Origin: Gammaproteobacteria bacterium
GTDB lineage: Bacteria > Pseudomonadota > Gammaproteobacteria > Pseudomonadales > Azotimanducaceae
NCBI GenBank assembly: GCA_009840305.1
Contig: VXNY01000024.1
Location: 496,001-560,000, forward strand
Reading direction: 5' to 3'
DNA length: 64,000 bases
Of this stretch, positions 24,602 to 34,312 are shown piece after piece (position 1 is the stretch's first letter; every line of letters begins with the position of its first letter). Made by a program: the position numbers and the translations under genes. Under the pieces are notes generated by a model. It saw only the letters and a program-made list of their open reading frames with translations. It had not been told where the DNA came from and searched no databases.

Positions 24602-26899
24602 ATGAGTACATTGAACTACGACGGTGTAAATGAGATCACTGAATTTTTTACAAGGAAGTCTCTAGCGGGCGATGCAACACTAAGCGCACAAATCTTCAAA
24701 TTAGACCGACGACAGTTTTTGAAGTTGACCGGTATGGTAGGCAGTGGACTGATGTTGGGGTTTGCTCTTCCACGCGCTCGAGCTCACGCAGACCATGTTG
24801 ATTTCAATCCGAACGGTTACATCAAAATCGATCAAGAGGGAATAACGTTATACGCTCCAAATCCAGAAATTGGCCAAGGAGTCAAAACTTCTTTGCCAAT
24901 GATTGTCGCGGAAGAACTAGACGCGGACTGGACCGAAATTAGAGTAGTCCAATCAGAAATTAATCAAGTGGCATACGGGCAACAGTTCGCAGGAGGTTCA
25001 ACTGCGATTCCTAGTAATTACACAAAACTACGGCAAGCCAGCGCAACCGCACGTGCTATGCTAGTCCAAGCCGCAGCCGAGCAATGGAATGTCTCTTCCA
25101 GTACGCTATCAACCGAATCAAGTCAGGTTTTACAAGTTAGTACTGGGCGTAAGATCTCTTACCAAGATCTAGCAACCACTGCAGCATCACTACCGGTACC
25201 CTCCTCAGAGAGTATCAAACTTAAAGATCCAAAGCAATTTCGATTGCTCGGCACTCGTGTTACGGGCGTCGACAACGAAGCTTTAGTGCGTGGTGAGCCT
25301 TTGTTTGGCATTGATGTAACTGTACCGGATATGAAATACGCGATCTATCAAAAGTGTCCGGCGATTGGAGGGAGCGTGAAGTCAGCCAACATCGAGGAAA
25401 TTAAACAAATGCCCGGTGTAGTTGATGTTTTTACCTTGGAAGGAAATGGCAACATCGGCGAACTTCTACCCGGGGTCGCCATTATTGCGAACAGTACTTG
25501 GGAGGCGCTACAAGCAAAGCGAGCGCTGAATGTCCAATGGGACGAAACTCAAGCAGCAAAAGACAGCTGGAGCGCCGCGCGAAAAGAAGCGGCAAGACTT
25601 GCTCAAGAAAATGCTTCTCAAGTTGCCAACACCGGAGACTTTGATGCGGCAATGATAGCCAGTACTGCTACCGCAAGTGGCTTCTACCAGTATCACTTCG
25701 TGACCCATGCTCCTTTGGAGCCTCAAAACTGTACCGCACACTATAAAGGCGATTCCTTAGAACTCTGGGCACCTACCCAGACACCAGGCTCAGCTATTCG
25801 TACTGCCGCGAACATGACGGGCTTGCAACCTTCTCAAGTCACATTGCACCAAATGCGTTGTGGTGGTGGATTTGGAAGGAGGTTGTACAACGACTTCGTT
25901 AGCGAAGCTGCAGCAATCGCATATCGTTCCGAAAACCCTATAAAGCTACAGTGGACTCGTGAAGATGATGTAAGGTACGACCTGTTCAGAGCGGGTGGTT
26001 TTCACCAAATGGACGGATGTGTCGATGAAAACGGTAAAGTCACTGGATGGCGTAACCGATTTATCACCTTTGCACCAGGAGGTCGACCCGCTAGTAGTGT
26101 GAGTGGAGGTGTATTCCCTGGCGGAATGATTGATAACTTACGAGTAGAACAAGCCGCACTAGATTGGACGCACCGATGTGCTGCGTGGCGCGCACCTGGA
26201 TCTAATGTGTTCGCTTTCGTGGTACAGTGTTTCCTGGACGAACTCGCACATGCAGCCCAACGAGATTCTCTTGAGGTATTGCTCGAAGTCCTTGGCGAAC
26301 CTAGGGCTATCGGCCGAGGCTGGCGAGGTCAGGGTATGCACACGGGTCGCGCGGCAAATGTCGTAAAACTTGCTGCAGAAAGAGCTGGCTGGGGGAAAGA
26401 ACTTCCCAAAAATACAGGAATGGGCGTGGCTTTCTACTATAGTCATGCTGGTCACATAGCTGAAGTTGCTGAAGTAAGCGTCGGGGGCGAAGAAGATACC
26501 GTTAAAAATCGTAGCGGCGAGAATGTCGTAAGGCGCAAACTGACGGTACACAAAGTCACCGTGGCGTCTGATGTCGGACCCATCATCAACTTGAGCGGTG
26601 CCGAGAATCAAGTGGAAGGTAGCGTGATCGACGCATTGTCGACGATGATGGACTTATCAATAACTTTTGAAAATGGTCGGGCCGAACAGACGAATTTCGA
26701 TAAATATCGAATCATGCGCGCTTCAGCCTCGCCAGCGGTCGAGGCACACTTCATAGACACCGGTGAATATCCTCCCACAGGTCTCGGTGAACCCGTGTTT
26801 CCTCCTCTCGCACCGGCTGTAGGAAATGCAATTTTCGCGGCATGTGGACACCGAGTACGAACGCTTCCGATTAGCGAGGAAGGTTTCTACCTAGCGTAA
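24602..26899 (+). CDS. iorB: Isoquinoline 1-oxidoreductase-type beta subunit, molybdopterin-binding, Tat exported
   Basis: A 765-residue large subunit of an IorAB-type molybdenum hydroxylase. A Tat signal (DRRQFLK, hydrophobic stretch, then ARAHA) begins only near residue 36, so the cytoplasmic leader is long. MoCo-binding family features are [18 protein letters not shown], the FGRR loop after MRCGGG, and AWRAPGSN. The C-terminal [13 protein letters not shown] carries the Glu expected to act as the base. The small partner has no signal and is presumably co-exported as a folded complex. Periplasmic oxidation of an aldehyde or N-heterocycle with electrons going to the respiratory chain is the family role; the substrate is unknown. 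Confidence 0.88.
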   Translation: MSTLNYDGVNEITEFFTRKSLAGDATLSAQIFKLDRRQFLKLTGMVGSGLMLGFALPRARAHADHVDFNPNGYIKIDQEGITLYAPNPEIGQGVKTSLPMIVAEELDADWTEIRVVQSEINQVAYGQQFAGGSTAIPSNYTKLRQASATARAMLVQAAAEQWNVSSSTLSTESSQVLQVSTGRKISYQDLATTAASLPVPSSESIKLKDPKQFRLLGTRVTGVDNEALVRGEPLFGIDVTVPDMKYAIYQKCPAIGGSVKSANIEEIKQMPGVVDVFTLEGNGNIGELLPGVAIIANSTWEALQAKRALNVQWDETQAAKDSWSAARKEAARLAQENASQVANTGDFDAAMIASTATASGFYQYHFVTHAPLEPQNCTAHYKGDSLELWAPTQTPGSAIRTAANMTGLQPSQVTLHQMRCGGGFGRRLYNDFVSEAAAIAYRSENPIKLQWTREDDVRYDLFRAGGFHQMDGCVDENGKVTGWRNRFITFAPGGRPASSVSGGVFPGGMIDNLRVEQAALDWTHRCAAWRAPGSNVFAFVVQCFLDELAHAAQRDSLEVLLEVLGEPRAIGRGWRGQGMHTGRAANVVKLAAERAGWGKELPKNTGMGVAFYYSHAGHIAEVAEVSVGGEEDTVKNRSGENVVRRKLTVHKVTVASDVGPIINLSGAENQVEGSVIDALSTMMDLSITFENGRAEQTNFDKYRIMRASASPAVEAHFIDTGEYPPTGLGEPVFPPLAPAVGNAIFAACGHRVRTLPISEEGFYLA

Positions 26900-26952
26900 C
26901 GCACGAGAATTTCTAGTTTCAGTTAAGCTAAGAAACCACAGGGTCCGTAGTG

Positions 26953-26976
26953 GTGTCTGATTCAGACACGTACGTG
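26953..26976. promoter_or_regulatory. Overlapping inverted repeats upstream of alr
   Basis: GTGTCTGA-T-TCAGACAC (26953-26969) is a perfect 8-bp inverted repeat around one base. It overlaps a perfect 10-bp palindrome CACGTACGTG (26967-26976). The pair lies 15 bp before the alanine racemase ATG and about 55 bp after the iorB stop. No T-run follows, so it is not a normal terminator; the tiny loop favours a DNA-binding site for a dimeric regulator. Function inferred only from symmetry and position. Confidence 0.4.
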
Positions 26977-26990
26977 TATGCTAGCTCTTA

Positions 26991-28025
26991 ATGGCATATA
27001 AGCGTTTTACTTTTAGCGAACAGGCTTTCCTAGCAAACTACGCGTTGTTCAAAACGCGCTCTTTGAGTGCTTGTGGTGCTGTAGTAAAGGCAAATGCATA
27101 CGGAACCGGTGCTCGTCGCGTTGTGAGCCTATTGCATCAAGAAGGTTGTCAACACTTTTTCGTTGCCACACCAAGAGAAGGTATCGAAATTCGCGATCTG
27201 ACCACCGCAAATATCTACGTGCTCTCGGGGCCAATGAACGACACGGCTGTGCAACAGATTACCGAGCACGAATTAATCCCAGTTTTGAACACTCCCGATC
27301 AGCTCAAACTATGGGAATCCAATCGAGAATTTCCTTGTGCGATTCACATAGATACTGGGATGAACCGTCTTGGATTTGATTGCAATAGTTTGGATGACCT
27401 AGATTTTTCTTCGTTACAAGTTCGTCTTCTAATGACCCATTTGGCATGTGCTGACGAACCCAATCACCCACAAAACGAGATCCAGCTCACTCAGTTCGAT
27501 AGAGTGAAAACGTATTTTCCCAACACACCGACGAGTATTGGGAACTCAGCCGCTATTCTCATTGGCGAAAAGTTCCAAGGCGATGTGACTCGTGCTGGTA
27601 TAGGACTATATGGCGGTAACCCATTTGTGAATCAAGAGAGTCCTGTACAACCGGTATGCACTTTGGAGGGACAGGTACTTCAGATTCGAGAAGTACCTCC
27701 GAACTCACCGGTAGGGTACAGTGCTTCCTTTGTCTCTTCGAGGCAAACTCGCATAGCAGTTGTAGGAGTCGGTTATGCCGATGGGATATCTCGCGCGCTG
27801 TCGAATAACGGATCAGTTGCGTTCCGCGGCCAGCGCATGCCCATAATAGGAAAAGTCTCTATGGATGCGATTCATGTAGACTGTACACAAGTTTCAGATT
27901 TAAAAGAAAATGATCTTGTTGAACTTTTCGGTCCTACAATCTCGGTTGATGAAGTTGCGACAAGAACAAATACGATCGCATATGAGATTCTTACTCATGT
28001 TGGAAACGCGACTGTGAGGGAATAG
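26991..28025 (+). CDS. alr: Alanine racemase
   Basis: A 344-residue PLP enzyme that interconverts L- and D-alanine to supply D-alanine for peptidoglycan. The PLP lysine is K33 in VVKANAYGTG. Other family marks are HIDTGMNRLG, TSIGNSAA, RAGIGLYG, VGYSAS, VGVGYADG with downstream SRAL, and GKVSMDAIHVD with the second-domain aspartate. Length is slightly short, as is common. The MccB-like gene starts 18 bp after it, so the two are probably cotranscribed, although no metabolic link is obvious. An inverted-repeat cluster lies directly upstream. Confidence 0.93.
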   Translation: MAYKRFTFSEQAFLANYALFKTRSLSACGAVVKANAYGTGARRVVSLLHQEGCQHFFVATPREGIEIRDLTTANIYVLSGPMNDTAVQQITEHELIPVLNTPDQLKLWESNREFPCAIHIDTGMNRLGFDCNSLDDLDFSSLQVRLLMTHLACADEPNHPQNEIQLTQFDRVKTYFPNTPTSIGNSAAILIGEKFQGDVTRAGIGLYGGNPFVNQESPVQPVCTLEGQVLQIREVPPNSPVGYSASFVSSRQTRIAVVGVGYADGISRALSNNGSVAFRGQRMPIIGKVSMDAIHVDCTQVSDLKENDLVELFGPTISVDEVATRTNTIAYEILTHVGNATVRE

Positions 28026-28043
28026 AAGCAAGACGGAGAACAC

Positions 28044-29654
28044 ATGAATAACTTTCAGTCCAAAGTGAACACGCGAGAAAAGACTTTTCAACAGAACCAA
28101 CAGGAAAACCAAGAACTCGCTTCAAAACTTAGTTCCTTACTTGACGAAGTCGCACAAGGCGGCACTGAAAAAGCTCGAAACCTCCACTTGAAACGAGGTA
28201 AGCTCTTACCGAGGAATCGCATTTCGACTCTGCTTGATCGAGATTCGACGTTTTTGGAATTTTCACCACTTGCTGGCTACCAACTCTATGACGATGTTGT
28301 ACCCTGTGGCGGTATTATCACCGGCATTGGCAGAATCCACGGAACGCCATGTGTCATCGTAGCTAACGACGCTACGGTCAAAGGAGGTACGTATTACCCG
28401 ATCACTGTAAAAAAACATTTGCGTGCTCAAACCATAGCTTTAGAGAACAACCTTCCCTGCATTTATTTGGTCGATTCTGGGGGTGCTTTTCTTCCATCGC
28501 AAGCTGAGGTCTTTCCTGATCGTGAGCACTTCGGTCGGATTTTCTACAACCAAGCAAATATGTCAGCTTGTGGATTACCACAGATTTCGATTGTGATGGG
28601 CTCTTGCACCGCCGGAGGTGCCTACGTACCTGCAATGAGCGATCAAACGATCATTGTCAAGGAACAGGGTACCATTTTTTTGGGAGGTCCACCTTTAGTC
28701 AAAGCTGCTACTGGCGAAGTCGTAGGCGCCGAGGAACTTGGTGGCGGTGACGTGCATGCACGACTCTCGGGAGTCGCTGATCACTTATCCGAAAATGACG
28801 CACACGCGTTAGCTATCGCTCGCGACATAGTTCGTGATAGCAACTTAAACTACCGACATAGTGTCGAGCTTGAGTCTCCAGAAGAACCACTCTACGATTC
28901 CAAGGAGATTTACGGGATTGTTCCTCCTGATACGCGGACACCTTATGATGTGAGAGAAATAATCGCGCGAATAGTGGATGGGTCGCGGCTACAGGAATTT
29001 AAACCGCTGTACGGTGAGACTTTGGTCTGTGGTTTTGCGCGCATCTTTGGTTACCCCGTAGCAATCTTGGCAAACAATGGCGTGTTGTTTGGCGAGTCTG
29101 CGTTGAAGGGTGCGCACTTCATCCAGCTCGCGGATAGACGTGGAGTCCCATTGGTGTTTTTCCAAAACATCACCGGTTTCATGGTTGGCAAGAAGTATGA
29201 AAATTCGGGAATTGCGAAAGAAGGAGCTAAGATGGTTACTGCCGTAGCGTGTACTTCTGTTCCTAAATTTACGGTGATAATCGGCGGTTCTTTTGGTGCA
29301 GGTAACTACGCGATGTGCGGACGCGCGTATGACGCGCGAATGTTGTGGACTTGGCCCAACGCCAGAATCTCGGTGATGGGGGGCGAACAAGCTGCAAACG
29401 TACTCGCCACTGTAAAGCGAGATAGCCTTTCCGCAAAGGCGAAAACTTGGAAGGAAACCGACGAAGCCGAATTTATCGCCGAGATCCGAGCACAGTATGA
29501 ACAAGAGGGGCATCCATATTACGCTAGTGCTCGCTTGTGGGACGACGGAGTTATCGACCCCGTGGACACTCGAAGTAATCTTGGTTTAGCATTGCAGTGC
29601 GCTACACGCGAATTCTCTGCAAACTCCACCAAGTTTGGAATATTCAGAATGTAA
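28044..29654 (+). CDS. Methylcrotonyl-CoA carboxylase beta subunit-like carboxyltransferase
   Basis: A 536-residue biotin-dependent acyl-CoA carboxyltransferase. [43 protein letters not shown] and the acyl-CoA site [15 protein letters not shown] mark the N-terminal half. [29 protein letters not shown] and the FGIFRM C-terminus mark the second half. The combination matches the 3-methylcrotonyl-CoA carboxylase beta subunit of leucine breakdown better than propionyl-CoA carboxylase. The biotin-carrying alpha subunit and the other leucine or isovalerate genes are not in the window, so a geranyl-CoA or other acyl-CoA substrate is possible. It is convergent with the Lrp/AsnC gene, with stops 5 bp apart. 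Confidence 0.85.
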   Translation: MNNFQSKVNTREKTFQQNQQENQELASKLSSLLDEVAQGGTEKARNLHLKRGKLLPRNRISTLLDRDSTFLEFSPLAGYQLYDDVVPCGGIITGIGRIHGTPCVIVANDATVKGGTYYPITVKKHLRAQTIALENNLPCIYLVDSGGAFLPSQAEVFPDREHFGRIFYNQANMSACGLPQISIVMGSCTAGGAYVPAMSDQTIIVKEQGTIFLGGPPLVKAATGEVVGAEELGGGDVHARLSGVADHLSENDAHALAIARDIVRDSNLNYRHSVELESPEEPLYDSKEIYGIVPPDTRTPYDVREIIARIVDGSRLQEFKPLYGETLVCGFARIFGYPVAILANNGVLFGESALKGAHFIQLADRRGVPLVFFQNITGFMVGKKYENSGIAKEGAKMVTAVACTSVPKFTVIIGGSFGAGNYAMCGRAYDARMLWTWPNARISVMGGEQAANVLATVKRDSLSAKAKTWKETDEAEFIAEIRAQYEQEGHPYYASARLWDDGVIDPVDTRSNLGLALQCATREFSANSTKFGIFRM

Positions 29655-29659
29655 ATACT

Positions 29660-30175
29660 TCACCGAGACGTAGAGGCGGAAGTAATGGGTAGCTCTGTGG
29701 TGTACTTTACCTGTCGCAACGCAAACATCGAATTTAGCGTCCCAACTTCTCGTAGTCGTATAAGTTTCTTATAGAGCAACGTCTCGTATGTTGCTACATC
29801 TGCGACGACTATTCTTAACAAGAAGTCTGTGTCTCCCGATACGCTGTAGCACTCCACCACTTCTGGGATTGTCGCGACCGACTCTTCAAACTGTTTCAAC
29901 ATTTCGTCGCTGTGGGCTTTCAATTTCACATGGACGAAAACATTAACCTTAAGTTCTAGTAACTGTGCGTCCAACAGCGCGACTTGCTTTCGAATGAAGC
30001 CGTCACTTTGAAGTCGCTTGACTCTACGCCAACAAGGCGTAGCTGACAACCCTACTCGAGCACCCAGTTCCTGGATGGAGACGGATGCGTTCCCCTGTAG
30101 TTCCTTGAGAATGGAAATATCTAGTCTATCTAATTGTATCGCATTACATACTAAATTATTTAAAGATATTGAAAT
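29660..30175 (-). CDS. Lrp/AsnC family transcriptional regulator, start uncertain
   Basis: A DNA-binding regulator of the leucine-responsive/AsnC family. The full helix-turn-helix is encoded (LDRLDISILKEL, then SIQELGARVGLSATPCWRRVKRL), followed by the alpha-beta ligand domain with VVECYSVSGDTDFLLRIV. The frame is open back to a stop at 30182-30184, but no ATG, GTG or TTG lies upstream of the HTH; the first TTG (30047-30049) would delete half of it. ATT at 30173-30175, giving a leader of normal length, is a guess. A one-base error could bring the nearby ATG (about 30142-30144) into frame. It is divergent from the indolepyruvate oxidoreductase gene, which it may control. Confidence 0.75.
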   Translation of the reverse strand: MSISLNNLVCNAIQLDRLDISILKELQGNASVSIQELGARVGLSATPCWRRVKRLQSDGFIRKQVALLDAQLLELKVNVFVHVKLKAHSDEMLKQFEESVATIPEVVECYSVSGDTDFLLRIVVADVATYETLLYKKLIRLREVGTLNSMFALRQVKYTTELPITSASTSR

Positions 30176-30277
30176 TATATTTTAATATTTGACAATAAAG
30201 AGAAAGTATTGGTGCACATATTTTATTGGTTTTGCATAACATAATATGTCCCCTATGTCTACTCCAATGTTCCTTAA
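30176..30277. promoter_or_regulatory. AT-rich divergent control region between Lrp/AsnC gene and ior
   Basis: This stretch, and the 50 bp on its left, is much richer in A and T than its surroundings, with runs such as TTTAATATTTGACAATAAA and TTTTATTGGTTTTGCATAAC. It must hold the promoters of the two divergent genes. Lrp/AsnC proteins bind degenerate AT-rich sites and often control the divergent neighbour, so an operator here is plausible. No single -35/-10 pair stands out. Confidence 0.4.
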
Positions 30278-33200
30278 ATGAAGCGCCGAGCCGATCTTTT
30301 CGAAACTCAACTTTCTGACAAGTATACGATGAAGGAGGGGCCGATATGGATCAACGGGACGCAAGTAATCACGCGGCTGTTGTTAGAACAGAGTCGTCTC
30401 GACACAAGGAATGGGCTCAAGACTGCCGGATTTGTAAGTGGATATCGTGGCTCTCCGTTGGGTGGCGTTGATCAGGCGTTAAAGCAAGAATCCAAGCTTC
30501 TCAAAGAGCATCGGATCAAGTTCGAACCCGGAGTAAATGAAGACCTAGCCGCGACGTCTGTTTGGGGTACCCAACAAGCCAATATTTACCCAACTGCAAG
30601 CTACGACGGCGTGTTTGGTTTATGGTATGGGAAAGCACCGGGTGTAGATCGCTCCGGGGACGTATTTCGTCATGCGAACCGAGCTGGTACGTCAAAATAT
30701 GGCGGAGTTGTAGCTCTCGTAGGGGATGACCCTGCGTGTAAGTCTTCCACTCTCCCCTCGAATAGCATTGGTGCGCTGCGAGAGTTTCAAATCCCTGTCC
30801 TAACGCCAACAGACATTGAAGACCTAATCAATCTAGGACTCGCCGCTTGGGCGCTCTCGCGCTACTCCGGTTGTTGGGTTGCGCTTACTGCGATCACCGC
30901 AATCATGGATAGTGCAACTACGCTTCGAACCGAAAAACTGAATTTCTCGTTTGAATGCCCTGAAACAGAAATAGACCCGTACATCCGGCTGATCGACACC
31001 CCCCAAGAACAAGAACTACGAATCGCATCCAAAATTGCACTCGCAGCTAGATTTGGTACAGTCAATAATCTGAACCATATAACCGTGGATACGGACAACC
31101 CGAAACTCGCTATATTAGGTGTCGGGAAAGCCTACACTGACGTCCGGCAAGCACTTCGATTGATCGGTTTTGCCGACGAGCAAACACTAGCTGCAATCGG
31201 CGTTCGAATCGTGAAGATAGGACAAGTATGGCCGCTGGAACCCACACATGTGAAAGAGTTACTGAAAGATGTTCCGGCGATCTTAGTGGTCGAAGGTAAG
31301 TATCCCTATCTAGAAGACTCTCTCAAAAGCATCTTGTACGGCAAAGATGCGCCGGACATTGAAGGTCGTAGAACGCGACACGGGAAGGAACTCTTTCCAA
31401 CAGTAGGAGAAATTAGCTGTGACATGATCGTTCGCGCGCTCATTGATGTATTTCGAGATCACGACATTTCGATTCCGCGATCAGACGTAGCACTAGGTGA
31501 ACCTTGGGGAAGTACGCACACGCCTGCTAATGCGTCTCGATTACCGCTGTACTGTCCAGGATGTCCGCACAGCGTCTCAACAAAAATTCCAGAAGACAGT
31601 CGAGCACTCGCAGGGATTGGATGTCATTACATGGTTCAATGGATGGATCGCAACACGCACACCTTTACTCACATGGGCGGTGAGGGTGCAAACTGGATCG
31701 GTCAAGCACCTTTTGTTGATGATCGACACATCTTTGTGAATCTGGGAGACGGTACCTACTTCCATTCTGGTCTTATGGCGATTCGCGCCTGTGTGGCCGC
31801 AGGGGTGAATGTAACCTACAAGATTCTGTACAACGACGCCGTTGCAATGACTGGTGGACAAGCTGTTGAAGGTGATCTCACTGTAGATGACATTGTGCGG
31901 CAGGTACTCGCAGAAAATGTTTCAGCGGTGCATATCGTGACCGATGATCCGCGACGCTATGAAGAACGAAATTACGAAGTTAGCCATCGCGACGAATTAA
32001 ATAAAGTACAAGAACAGTTACGACAAGTTAAAGGGTGCACCATTTTGATCTACGATCAAGTCTGCGCCAACGAATTACGTCGACGGCGAAAGCGTGGTGT
32101 AATACCAAAGAAAATGAAACGCGTCGTAATCAATGACGCAGTTTGCGAAGGTTGCGGCGATTGCACACGAGCTTCGATGTGTAGCGCGATCGAGCCAATC
32201 GTGACGGACCTCGGTGTGAAGCGCAAGATTAACCAGACTGCGTGTAATCAAGATCTGAGTTGCATGCAAGGTTATTGTCCAGCGATGATCGAAATTGAAG
32301 CCGAGCTTGTCGAACCCAAAACTGTGCAGATAGATTTGAGTTCCCTTCCGAATCCTAGCGTAGCGCTTCCGACAAGTGCAAACATATTGGTCGCGGGAGT
32401 CGGAGGAACCGGTGTGGTGACGTTGAGTCAGGTACTAGGTATGGCAGCCACTATCGAGGGTAAACATGCTTCAAATCTTGACATGACGGGACTCGCACAG
32501 AAGGGAGGCGCAGTCTTTGCGAACGTCCGCATCAGCGACAATGAGGTTCTTCGCACCCAAATCTCTGAGCGTGAAACCGACGTGCTCCTCGGTTCCGATC
32601 TTGTTACCTCTCTATCCCAAGAATCTGTGACCACGCTCGACAACACTCGAACCAACATTGTGGTGAATACACATCTCGTCCCTACATCGAAGTTCGTGCT
32701 TCAACGCCAAGCAGATGTTGAAAATTCTGAGCTAGTAAATCAGCTAGCCTCTTTTGGCCAAACGCTGAAAACCATTGACGCAGACAGGCTCTCCGTTAGA
32801 GTCAGCGGTGCCAGCACAACTGCGAATATGACTTTGCTTGGCTACGCTTGGCAGTTAGGGTTGATTCCGTTGAAGGCAGCCAGTATCGAACAAGCTTTGA
32901 AAATCAACGCCACCCTTGTCGAGAAGAACATCTTAGCATTTCGCGCGGGTCGCAAGTTCGCACTTGACTCTAACTTTCTCGATATCTCAGGTCAACCTGA
33001 AGAAGCAATGTTTCCAAAGGTCGAACGAACACTACCCCAGCTCATCGACGATCGAATAGAGTTCTTAACAGAATATCAAGATGCGAAGTACGCTACCCGT
33101 TTACAGACTTTCGCAGAAAAGATTCAGAATGTCGAAAAACAAGTCGAGGGAGATTCCGAGACACTTTCTAGGCTTGCTATCGAGACTTATTTCAAATTAC

Positions 33201-33685
33201 TTGCGACTAAAGATGAGTACGAAGTCGCAAGGTTACTGACGCATCCAAACTTTCAACGGTACATGGATGACCAATTCACTAACGTCCAGAGTTTTCAATT
33301 CGCGTTCGCGCCGACCTGGTTACCGCGTGCACAAAAATCAAAGGTTCGTGTGCACGGTTGGGTACGCGTGTTCTTGAGACTACTAGCAAAGCTCAAAGTG
33401 TTACGAGGAACGGTCCTGGATCCCTTCAAACATATCGAAGAACGAAAATTTGAACGAAAGCTCCTGCGTGACTTTGATGAATTGATGAATTCATTGTGTG
33501 CAAATTTGAATGAAGAAAATTTCTCCACCGCTGTCGAACTCATACGATGTTACAGTGAAGTGCGTGGCTACGGACACGTGAAGCAATCGTCTTGGGATCG
33601 AGTTGCTGATCGCGTTCAAGAACTAAAAAATACGATCATTACATCGCCCGAGAAAGCGACCGAAATAGACTCGGTTGAAGTTTAG
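30278..33685 (+). CDS. Indolepyruvate ferredoxin oxidoreductase, fused subunits
   Basis: A 1135-residue one-chain 2-oxoacid:ferredoxin oxidoreductase of the type found in aerobic proteobacteria, which decarboxylates aryl pyruvates from aromatic amino acids to aryl-acetyl-CoA. The order is an N-terminal pyrimidine-binding domain (FVSGYRGSPLGG near residue 50), a TPP/Mg domain (GEGANWIGQAP, NLGDGTYFHSG near 490), cysteine-rich segments (CEGCGDC near 622, then CNQDLSCMQGYC near 660) that can hold an iron-sulfur cluster, and the gamma domain (VAGVGGTGVVT near 708). Length is typical. An in-frame ATG at 30329 is an alternative start. Control by the divergent Lrp/AsnC protein is likely. Confidence 0.9.
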   Translation: MKRRADLFETQLSDKYTMKEGPIWINGTQVITRLLLEQSRLDTRNGLKTAGFVSGYRGSPLGGVDQALKQESKLLKEHRIKFEPGVNEDLAATSVWGTQQANIYPTASYDGVFGLWYGKAPGVDRSGDVFRHANRAGTSKYGGVVALVGDDPACKSSTLPSNSIGALREFQIPVLTPTDIEDLINLGLAAWALSRYSGCWVALTAITAIMDSATTLRTEKLNFSFECPETEIDPYIRLIDTPQEQELRIASKIALAARFGTVNNLNHITVDTDNPKLAILGVGKAYTDVRQALRLIGFADEQTLAAIGVRIVKIGQVWPLEPTHVKELLKDVPAILVVEGKYPYLEDSLKSILYGKDAPDIEGRRTRHGKELFPTVGEISCDMIVRALIDVFRDHDISIPRSDVALGEPWGSTHTPANASRLPLYCPGCPHSVSTKIPEDSRALAGIGCHYMVQWMDRNTHTFTHMGGEGANWIGQAPFVDDRHIFVNLGDGTYFHSGLMAIRACVAAGVNVTYKILYNDAVAMTGGQAVEGDLTVDDIVRQVLAENVSAVHIVTDDPRRYEERNYEVSHRDELNKVQEQLRQVKGCTILIYDQVCANELRRRRKRGVIPKKMKRVVINDAVCEGCGDCTRASMCSAIEPIVTDLGVKRKINQTACNQDLSCMQGYCPAMIEIEAELVEPKTVQIDLSSLPNPSVALPTSANILVAGVGGTGVVTLSQVLGMAATIEGKHASNLDMTGLAQKGGAVFANVRISDNEVLRTQISERETDVLLGSDLVTSLSQESVTTLDNTRTNIVVNTHLVPTSKFVLQRQADVENSELVNQLASFGQTLKTIDADRLSVRVSGASTTANMTLLGYAWQLGLIPLKAASIEQALKINATLVEKNILAFRAGRKFALDSNFLDISGQPEEAMFPKVERTLPQLIDDRIEFLTEYQDAKYATRLQTFAEKIQNVEKQVEGDSETLSRLAIETYFKLLATKDEYEVARLLTHPNFQRYMDDQFTNVQSFQFAFAPTWLPRAQKSKVRVHGWVRVFLRLLAKLKVLRGTVLDPFKHIEERKFERKLLRDFDELMNSLCANLNEENFSTAVELIRCYSEVRGYGHVKQSSWDRVADRVQELKNTIITSPEKATEIDSVEV

Positions 33686-33712
33686 GTCTACTTATAATTT
33701 TTCGTAATTGAT

Positions 33713-34219
33713 TTGGAGTCTAACACGATAGTACCTTTGATCCGTCGCTTCGCTTTAATCGCGAGTTTTGCGTTGCTAGGATTGTTCGTTTTCAGTGCGA
33801 TTGGCGACGAAGAAGAAGAATGGAAACGACGTGAAGCCATCGCGGCAAACCTAAAGCCGTTCGGTAAACTCTGTCTAATCGGAGAAGACTGCGGTACAGT
33901 TAGCGTCATCGATCCGGACAGAATGCCGCGCGGTACCGGACTCTCTGGTAAGGGCGTGTACGACAAATATTGTTTTGCTTGTCATGATGAAGGTGTAGCA
34001 GACGCTCCGCTCGTGGCCTCCGAAGCGTGGGATCCAAGAGTTGCTCAAGGTTACGACGTTTTACTTCAACACACCAAGGATGGCTTCGGGGAAGAAATGC
34101 CCCCAATGGGCACCTGTGTGGATTGCACCGACTCAGAGTTAGAGGCCGCGATTCGATACTTAATCACCGGCGAAGAAGAAACGGAAACGGAAGAAGACAC
34201 CGAAGACGAAGAGTCGTAG
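33713..34219 (+). CDS. Cytochrome c5 family protein
   Basis: A 168-residue c-type cytochrome, exported by an N-terminal hydrophobic segment (about residues 12-30) that may stay as a membrane anchor. One heme site CFACH (C87, C90, H91) is followed by the c5 pattern EEMPPMGTCVDC, which supplies the Met ligand and the extra cysteine pair typical of c5 cytochromes. A strongly acidic spacer follows the anchor, and the C-terminus is a Glu/Asp/Thr-rich tail unlikely to be folded. The start is TTG. It lies 27 bp after the oxidoreductase gene. Periplasmic electron transfer is its likely role; the partner is not indicated. Confidence 0.85.
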   Translation: MESNTIVPLIRRFALIASFALLGLFVFSAIGDEEEEWKRREAIAANLKPFGKLCLIGEDCGTVSVIDPDRMPRGTGLSGKGVYDKYCFACHDEGVADAPLVASEAWDPRVAQGYDVLLQHTKDGFGEEMPPMGTCVDCTDSELEAAIRYLITGEEETETEEDTEDEES

Positions 34220-34226
34220 TTGACTT

Positions 34227-34255
34227 TTGCTTCGGGACGCATCACCTAGTACAAT
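34227..34255 (+). promoter_or_regulatory. Probable sigma-70 promoter of the TorF-like gene
   Basis: TTGCTT (34227-34232), a 17-bp spacer and TACAAT (34250-34255), about 57 bp upstream of the start codon. The -10 box matches the consensus at five of six positions, the -35 box at only three. Confidence 0.4.
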
Positions 34256-34300
34256 ACTGGTAAGATTCAAATTGACGCTGTAGGGCAATTTGTTCAAAAA

Positions 34301-34306
34301 AGGAGG
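34301..34306 (+). promoter_or_regulatory. Strong ribosome binding site
   Basis: AGGAGG six bases before the ATG at 34313. It is one of the few full-consensus sites in the window and fixes the start of the TorF-like gene. It suggests high expression. Confidence 0.8.
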
Positions 34307-34312
34307 ACCCCA

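Noticed and set aside
29660-30049. TTG at 30049 as the start of the Lrp/AsnC regulator
   Set aside because: It would remove the first half of the helix-turn-helix, which is clearly encoded upstream in the same frame.
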